Of a stretch of DNA of 64,000 bases, positions 57,401 through 64,000 are shown one piece after another. The translations under genes were made by a program, and so were the position numbers. The notes below the pieces were generated by a model. That model ran no database searches, had not been told where the DNA came from, and saw only the letters and a list, made by a program, of their open reading frames with translations. Source of the DNA: Symsagittifera roscoffensis. Taxonomy: Eukaryota; Xenacoelomorpha; Acoela; Convolutidae. How positions within the stretch are numbered: position 1 is the stretch's first letter; each line of letters starts with the position of its first letter. The stretch is taken from the NCBI RefSeq assembly GCF_963678635.1, contig NC_087063.1:59032759-59096758 (forward strand), read 5' to 3'.

Positions 57401-58321
57401 TCAAATGTGAGGCAGTATGATTATTAGCACAATTTTTAAAATTCTTGAATTGCCTTCATGTAGTAAAATGTAGTTTATCTCTGTTTTAAACGCGTGAATG
57501 AGGGATTATTTCTCAAACTAATCGAAATGCAAATATTTTTGAGATGCTAGAGGCATCAATTGAATTAAGGGTGGTTTTTCAGGCGTCAATTAAAACACTT
57601 TATTGGAATACTCCTGCACTTGTAAAAAGGACTTAATTTGAAACAAGTTATCAGTATTAAAAAAGGGTCAAATTGTTGTGGCGTTATCTTGTTACGGGGT
57701 TATAAAGTAGGGGGTATAATAAATGGGGTTTAAATAACGTGGGGTTAAAGAGTGGGACACCATATAGCACAGATAAGAGGAAACTCAAAACCTTATTATG
57801 TTTTGTGTATTAAAATTGCAAAAGAACTTGTCTTAAAACTTGTCAAGAGAACTTGTTTAAATACTTCTACTAAAAAAATAAGGAACAAAATGGTGACATA
57901 CTGTTAAAAGACCAGATGCTTTTAAGCAATTATGATTGGAAGATGACAATAATTCTGTGTCCTACCTTTTCACGCCGTAAAAGATTACTCCTCTATTTCT
58001 GACCCAGTAATTTTACACCTAAAAAAAGTTTACAAAAGTATAGTTCGACCCCTGAATAAAAAAAATTACCCTGCTTTAGTCCTGGAGCTAACAAAAGGAC
58101 TAATTGAATCCAAAAAGGCTTCCGAATTTTAACACATAAGTCTTAATTGTGTCCAATTAAATCCAGATTAGGACTCATTTTTGCGTGATTAAGTGGCATT
58201 CTCTTTCATCTATCATTAAATTCTTATGGAAAATTAGCTAAACTGATTATTTAAGCAAAACGTCGTCAAAACTTTTCAATCTACTGTTAACATTACTCTA
58301 AAACACAGTCCATAATCATGA
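54422..58321. other. AT-rich intergenic stretch
   Basis: Several 60-95-codon frames (54907-55197, 55388-55642 and 55756-56040 plus; 56485-56901 minus) lack domains, splice context or repetition. GT-rich short blocks occur at 57690-57760. No gene can be supported. Confidence 0.4.
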
Positions 58322-58480
58322 TCAGGGGCGGATTTAGGGGGGGGGGAGGCGGATGCCCCCCCTCAGGGATTCGACCCCATGCCGACCCAAAGGGTCCCCC
58401 TTTGGTACTTTTTAAGAAATATTTTTTTGGCCGACCGACCCTAAAACTTTTCTGAAGGCGGCCTTTTTTCCAAAAATGCC
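58322..58480 (+). repeat. GC-rich repeat edge with GGGGCGGATTTAGG start
   Basis: CAGGGGCGGATTTAG with a following G run and a C run (58337-58365) is typical of the end of a dispersed DNA transposon seen in many invertebrates. The matching opposite terminus was not found, so the element is truncated or the resemblance is partial. Confidence 0.35.
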
Positions 58481-59204
58481 CAAAAACGACTAAATTTGTT
58501 CAACTAAAAATCAAACTTCTTGAGCGTCTCTGGAAAGTTATCAAAGCTGCTGAAAACCTCAGCGAAAGTGGCACAACATATGTTCGACCCATCACACAGC
58601 AAATCTCGACCTAACCGCTCTTCCAACTAGAGCGAAGCTCATTACAAAAGTATCAATGAGAACGTAGGAAAATGATTAACCCTATCCACGTGGTCGCTAT
58701 TTCGATTTCCGTAATTGTTTCCGATTTCAAAAAAGTGAAACTGCGAAGGAGATTCCTGAAATAATCATCATTTTTCTGACATCAAACTAGCTTCGAAAAT
58801 ATTAGCGAATCAATTGACATAACTGAACGAAATTCAGCAAACTTGCAACGAATATTCGACCAATCCAGAAAAACTCGAACTCTGTATCTACTCTTTTGAT
58901 TTAGAAATCGGTCGGTTGACCTTGCAAATGTTCTTAACGTTTTTTTCTCTCGCGTTCCGAAAAAAACACAGAAAAGATCAATAAATAGAAAATTTTGATA
59001 GAAAATTGACGAATCTAACCCCTCAAATTGAATCAAGCCCCAAATAAATCTAAGACCTCAGGAATTTCGAAAGCCTTGATAAAATAAGAAACCCTCATTA
59101 TTCCAGAAAGTTGCAGATAATTTCTCACGCTGATTTATTATTTCAGACGTTTAAAAAAAGCGATTAATTCTTTAGTTTTTCTGTTCCCAGTTTTTGTAAT
59201 TACG

Positions 59205-59825
59205 ATGGAAACCGACAGTGGACCTCAGCTTCAGGTGGTCTCTGCAATCCAAGAGGTAACCGTGAGTACAAAAACAGGAGTAAAAAAAAGAGTAATGCGG
59301 AAACGGAACTTATTTTTGCGGGAAAAAGATAAAAAACAAGAGTCTGAAATTACGGGGCTTAAATTTAAGCAGTTAAATATAGATACCAGGCTGCGAGCAC
59401 AGGAAAGGTATGCTAGTAAGGATTGTGAACTTGTATGGAAACCACCGTTCGATGCAAGGGCAGTAACTGACGTTACGGATGCGGCAATTGATTTCTTTTT
59501 CAAGTCAAGTCTGAAAATAAAGATTTCTCGTGGGGATATTAAAGCTTGTCACATGTATATGGGGAATTACGGAAACAATATGCCCACTATCATTTGCAAG
59601 TTTGTATACTTCGACGATAAGCACGGTATAAACAAGGCCAGGAGGAATCCTAAACATCAGAAAAACAATTCAAGCAAGCGTAACATAAACATTACGGAAC
59701 GCCTTCCTGAACAAGAGACAGTAATTAGGAAAGCCGCCAATGACATGGACTCGATAACTACCTCTCACAGTTGCATTGTATCAGTGTTTGTCCATGATGT
59801 AAAGCCTCTGGGCGAAATAAGTTGA
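59205..59825 (+). CDS. LINE ORF1-like RNA-binding protein, 206 aa
   Basis: ATG at 59205 opens an intact frame to TGA. The N-terminus is basic (KKRVMRKRNLFLREKDKKQE), and the C-terminal half has the pattern of LINE ORF1 RNA-binding/C-terminal domains: ISRGDIKACHMYMGN, PTIICKFVYFDDKHGINKAR, INITERLPEQE. No zinc knuckle is present. It lies 1 kb upstream of a LINE reverse-transcriptase end on the same strand and may come from the same family. A domesticated gene is an alternative because it has no internal disruption. Confidence 0.6.
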   Translation: METDSGPQLQVVSAIQEVTVSTKTGVKKRVMRKRNLFLREKDKKQESEITGLKFKQLNIDTRLRAQERYASKDCELVWKPPFDARAVTDVTDAAIDFFFKSSLKIKISRGDIKACHMYMGNYGNNMPTIICKFVYFDDKHGINKARRNPKHQKNNSSKRNINITERLPEQETVIRKAANDMDSITTSHSCIVSVFVHDVKPLGEIS

Positions 59826-60149
59826 CACTGTTGATGAATTGCTAACGATCAATGCTGTTAATCGAAAAAAAAAACGAGTCTACAACGACTCTAGTCATGG
59901 CAACAATGAGGGGAAATCCCCTGCAAAAAAACCGTCTAATTGGTTGGATTTTCAACAGTTAATGTGGGTCGCTTCTTAAACTTTAACAGAAAAACACAAA
60001 ATAATTTGAGTTAACATGTTAAGCACGTGAAGTGCTATTCCAACCCAAACTGGGTAGTAATGTTTGTGACAAAAAATATTAAATTACTCTCCGTTATTAC
60101 TTAGAAACTCTATGCGAGCAAAAAATGAGTATTTTCAAACAAGACCCTA

Positions 60150-60650
60150 GATCAGTTTGAGTGATTTCCGCACTGCTGGTGTTAGACATAATGAAGAAAA
60201 ACAGTCTAAGTAATCTTTTTAAAAAACCATAAATAAGTTGGTGGGATTTCCGCGCTGCTTTATGGTCATAAAAACTGAATTATGTCTTTTTCTTTTAATT
60301 TGCAATTAGAATAGATTTTAAAGAATCGATCTACTCTATTAATTCCCAGCGCTTGCGTGATCTTCGGCGCTGCTTTGCGATATTTAAATGTAGATGCTGA
60401 GAAAGGAAAACAGTTTCAGGAAAAATGAAAATGATGAAAACTTAAAGGGAAAAGAAGACGGCGAGGGATGGGAGGGGGATGAAAGAATCTTATACGTGAA
60501 TTAAATTTAAAAAATAGCAATAGTTGTATTAATGCGAACAAAAAGAATAGTTTATACTAAGAGAAGAAACCACCAAGATTTTGTCGATTTCCGCACTGCC
60601 ATAGGTGATTCCTGACATCTCATAGAGGCGATTTCCGCTGCTTTCAAAAT
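60150..60650 (+). repeat. Cluster of GATTTCCGCACTGC-like motifs
   Basis: Copies or near-copies are at 60162, 60245, 60360, 60586 and 60629, unevenly spaced, with unrelated spacers. No gene is seen between 59826 and 60811. Confidence 0.6.
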
Positions 60651-60811
60651 AACAATGCTTTCAAAATAACAATCGCAAGATCCTCGCAAAAATTAATTGA
60701 AGTTTGAAGTAAATGATTGGCTAGAGAAAAAACTAATTGTCAAACAATACCAAGACCATGAGCCACTGACGGGCCCACAAAACTAAAAACAGACTGTCAA
60801 ATATTTTTCAA

Positions 60812-61380
60812 ATGACACCCAAAAAAGATGAAGAATTTTTAAATCTTGGAATTCACCTCGACTGTGAATTGAGTTTCCATCAGCATATTGATAAGGTAAA
60901 AAATAAACTTTTGCAATTCTTTGGAATGTTTTTTTAATTGAGACAATTTCCAACTGGACAGCAATTAATATTTGCATATCAAAGTTATGCGCAACCAATC
61001 ATTCAATATGGAGTTTTAATTAATGCAAAGACCGACAAAATCAAACTGTTAGAACTAAAAATGAAAATCAGAAGACAAATTAGATTATCTTTTAAAGCGC
61101 AGGATGGATTCAATCACTGAAGTAATGCATGAAAATAAAATATATACCGTAAGAAAAATTTTTTGCGTACAAAATTCTGAAATAATCCGGGAAAATTATT
61201 CGAAAAGAGTGCCAAGTTGATAAATTGAGACATGCTATTACTGAACAGAGTTAAGCGTGATATTTTCAGAGAGAAAATCAAATCAAGAGCTATAAAAAGA
61301 AGTAAACTCAACAAATGGTCGATTACACCTAATATTAGAAAAACGTTTCATACTGTTGTAAATTTTTTCCTGTCTGGGCC
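60812..61380 (+). pseudogene. LINE reverse transcriptase, C-terminal end
   Basis: The frame from 60812 reads FLNLGIHLDCELSFHQHIDK and, after an in-frame TAA (60935-60937), IFAYQSYAQPIIQYGVLINA. This matches the thumb-side end of jockey/CR1-type RTs (LGI.LD..LSW..HI; L.Y.A...P...YG). Later sequence (VKRDIFREKIKSRAIKRSKL, near 61270) is in another frame. It is a 5'-truncated, decayed copy. Confidence 0.75.
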
Positions 61381-62569
61381 AATTTCTTGAAAAAGGCTTC
61401 TCGGTTTTAATTGAATTGTTTTAATAACTTTTTTTTTGGATAATTACATTCTAGGAAATACGGTTTTATTGGGCATGCTTTGACAATTTTTTCTGCTAAA
61501 TATGTAGAATTTGTTTCTGTTGGTTTCTAGGCTATGGGTAGAAAAGACCAACCGAGAAAACAAAAAAATATATAACAGTTTTTTATTGAGAAGGATTTTA
61601 AGGTGCGAATAAAGAGTTTAACGTTTATTAACTACATACCGGTAGAATTCACCTGATAACGGGCCGTGCTGGGTTAATGATGTTCTCACAAACGACTCCA
61701 ATTTGTATTTGTAATTTTTTTTATAAATAACTCTGTAACTAGATATCGTTTGGAAACAATTTATTACATTTTTTTGGGAAGAACTATATCAAGAGCTTTG
61801 TGCTAAACAGCGACGTTATGTCTCCAGGTCCTATGGATTGAGCGAAGAGATGCAAGGAGCGGTATCGCCTGAACTAAGGAAGCCTTCAGAGGATGGCATT
61901 TCAGGATCCAATCTCAATCTAGCGACAAGGTCATTTTGCTTAAATTCGCTGTAAGTTGGCTTGATTTAAGTTCAGCTCATTTAAAATTAAGCCGATAACG
62001 AATAGCGTGTTATGCCGGAATAAAAGATCTGTTTGAGTAAGATAATTCATATTTTTAACAAGCGCAATGATATGGTCTCAAAGAATTTCGGTGGAAAAAT
62101 TTCCAGGATAAAACTATACAGTGAAAAGAGGCAGGGCAAAAACAGGCGAGGCAAAGAAAGACGAACAATTCACAAAAAAAAATCAGCTTAATGAGTGGAA
62201 CTTTTTGATATAAATAACCAAATTTGACACAGAGGCGATGTTGCACTTCGCATACAGAAGCATAAATATGACCGATAAGGCTACTGGGAAAAGCTGAATG
62301 AGTAAAACTTTGAGTCGACAGCACTTCTCAAGTGACGCACGGCAATAGTGAGTCTACATAACTGCTACGTGACGCAGGCCAATTATGACGCATTAGCAGT
62401 ACCAGTCAATTTGAAAAAAAAAATTACCAAAAAAACATGACTCAGCGGACGCATTGCTGAGTGCTATTTGTAATATAATAGTCAGTCTTAATATCCTTAG
62501 CATTGGCTGTACTTAATTGCTGGTTATTGATCAAAATGAGTATTTTCAAGGTGAACACATTTGGGTGAA
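61381..62569. other. AT-rich stretch with no supported gene
   Basis: No domain-bearing frame and no clear repeat were found. Confidence 0.4.
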
Positions 62570-63425
62570 GAAATTCAAGTTCGGTTAGTTTTTTTGTATA
62601 TTTTTTTATTTGAAAAAATAATAAAAAACGCCAATCATCGAAAACCAAAAGGATTTAAGTCATCAATCTTGAACGCTAGATTTGCAACCCCTGAGTGGAC
62701 AGCACCCCACTATAGGGTTGAGAATTTCAAGATCGGTTAGTTTTTTTATATCCAAGTTTTTTTGAAAAAAAAAAAGAAAAAAATAAAAAAAAAACAAAAC
62801 AAAACGCCATATCTAGAAAACCAAAAAAGTGACTCATTATACTACGACGCCAGATTTACAGCCCTCGAGTGCACCCTGACAGCACCCCAGTATAAGGTTG
62901 AGAATCAAGTTCGGTTAAATTTTTTTATAACTAATTTTTTTGAAAAAAAATGAAAAATTCATAAAAAACGCCATATCTCGAAAACAAAAATAGATTTGAG
63001 CCGTCATATTCAGACGCTAGATTTGTAACCCCTAGGTGTACCCATTTGCAATCCCTTAGTCCACCCTCACAGAACCCTACTATAGGGTAGAGAATTTCAA
63101 ATTCGGTTAGTTTTTGTATTCATTTTTTTTAAATGGAAAAAATCATAAAAAAACGCCATATCTCGAAAACCAAAATGATTTGAGCCTTTATACTTGGACG
63201 CTAGATTTTCAGCCCTCGATTGTACCCTGACAGCACCCCACTATAGGATTGAGAAATTTAAGTTCGCTAAGTTTTTTTATATCTAAGTTTTTTGAAAAAA
63301 CAACAAAGAAAAAATCATAAAAAACGCCAAATCTCGAAAACCAAAAAGATTGGAGCAGTCATACTTAAACGCCAGATTTGCAACCCCTAGATGTACCCGG
63401 ACAGCACACCACTATAGGTTTAAAA
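62570..63425 (+). repeat. Satellite array, unit about 160-195 bp, about five copies
   Basis: The block CACCCCACTATAGGGTTGAG recurs near 62703, 62881, 63074, 63236 and 63410, each followed by TCGGTTAGTTTTTTTATA and an A/T run, then ACGCCATATCTCGAAAACCA. Units diverge by substitutions and A-run length. Confidence 0.85.
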
Positions 63426-63574
63426 ATATCAAAAGTAGTTGAGTAAATTGTGAAACAAAAATTTTGATAGTTTACGTTGCGAATATAGGAAAAAATGTAA
63501 CAGCATTCGCGCTCCAACAGATTTTAAAACACTGACTTGAATTAACTTTACAACCCTTGCAATGCTTTTAACAG

Positions 63575-63765
63575 ACCGACGTAGGGACTTCTTGAAAATG
63601 TGCCAAATAAGATTTCTTAAGCATTTTAATATACGATACAGCTCAACCGTGCAAAAACTCTTTCGTTAAACATGCGAAAAATAATACGTTGAAAAGCTTA
63701 AACATGCAAACATAGGGACTTCTTAAACATGTCAACATAGGTACTTCTTAAACATTCCTAATTCA
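63575..63765 (+). repeat. Short dispersed repeats (ATAGGGACTTCTTAAACATG)
   Basis: The motif recurs at about 63582, 63710 and 63735 with changes. The remaining 235 bases of the window are T/G-rich and show no gene. Confidence 0.5.
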
Positions 63766-64000
63766 AAATGTGTGCTTTATTCCTGGTGCGTTCAAATAAT
63801 TTAATTCATCAAGTACCCGGCAAAATTTTTATATCCAACGCTACTCCTTACCTAGTAGAACAACTGCATGTGTCGGCAGCCTGTTGAACCCACAACTAGT
63901 AGAGGCTATGTGTGCTATGGACCAGATGGCTGCTTTCACTTCAACTAGCTGGTGTTTGGATGGTTTGAGTATGCCCAGATGGTTGATGTGGTGTGATATG

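Overview
Organism and character. The window is eukaryotic and almost certainly from an animal. It is AT-rich and has many short spliceosomal introns (mostly about 70-115 nt, one candidate of 33 nt). It carries both Ty3/gypsy and BEL/Pao LTR retrotransposons, a LINE, foldback/MITE-like DNA elements and several satellites, and the host genes have metazoan-type chromatin and DNA-repair domains. An envelope-bearing LTR element, very short introns and these families together would fit an invertebrate such as a tunicate, but nothing here fixes the taxon. One 200-N assembly gap lies at 41790-41989. Layout. 1-5 kb: the 3' end of an envelope-bearing LTR element, with an env-like ORF whose stop overlaps the start of a 601-codon unknown ORF (ATGA). 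7.3-13.1 kb: a minus-strand Ty3/gypsy element with gag, protease, RT/RNase H and integrase all recognisable but broken, flanked by LTR sequence. A MITE-like element interrupts its 5' LTR. 12.2-22.1 kb: a 5-kb head-to-tail tandem duplication. One breakpoint is inside gypsy gag and the other is inside an exon of a SET-domain gene. Each copy holds a divergent gene pair: a minus-strand gene with a chromo-barrel/Tudor-like segment and the 5' exons of the plus-strand SET gene. Only copy 2 runs on into the SET exons (22.25-23.27 kb). 23.5-34.6 kb is mostly repeats, with a deleted retrotransposon pol on the minus strand (24.1-25.6 kb), a 0.55-kb tandem repeat, and an unrecognised and probably damaged minus-strand gene (28.6-31.0 kb). 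35.2-39.8 kb: a KDM2/KDM7-like JmjC gene with coherent splice phases and intact metal ligands but in-frame stop codons, followed by a RING exon, an acidic/RG-rich exon and a tandem array of Q/S-rich exon-like units. 40.2-41.4 kb: a damaged Artemis (DCLRE1C)-like nuclease gene. 44.0-46.0 kb: a decayed BEL/Pao element. 46.8-47.7 kb: a foldback element. 52.5-54.4 kb: an unrecognised multi-exon minus-strand gene. 59.2-61.4 kb: a LINE-type ORF1-like protein and the 3' end of a LINE reverse transcriptase. 62.5-63.4 kb: a satellite array. How it fits together. The region is transposon-dominated, and host genes survive as islands, several of them damaged. The host genes share a chromatin/DNA-repair theme: a KMT5A-like SET, a PHF8/KDM2-like JmjC, a Tudor/chromo-barrel-like segment and an Artemis-like nuclease. 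In characterised animals KMT5A writes H4K20me1 and PHF8 erases it. Whether that proximity means anything is untested, and key residues or reading frames are altered in most of these genes.
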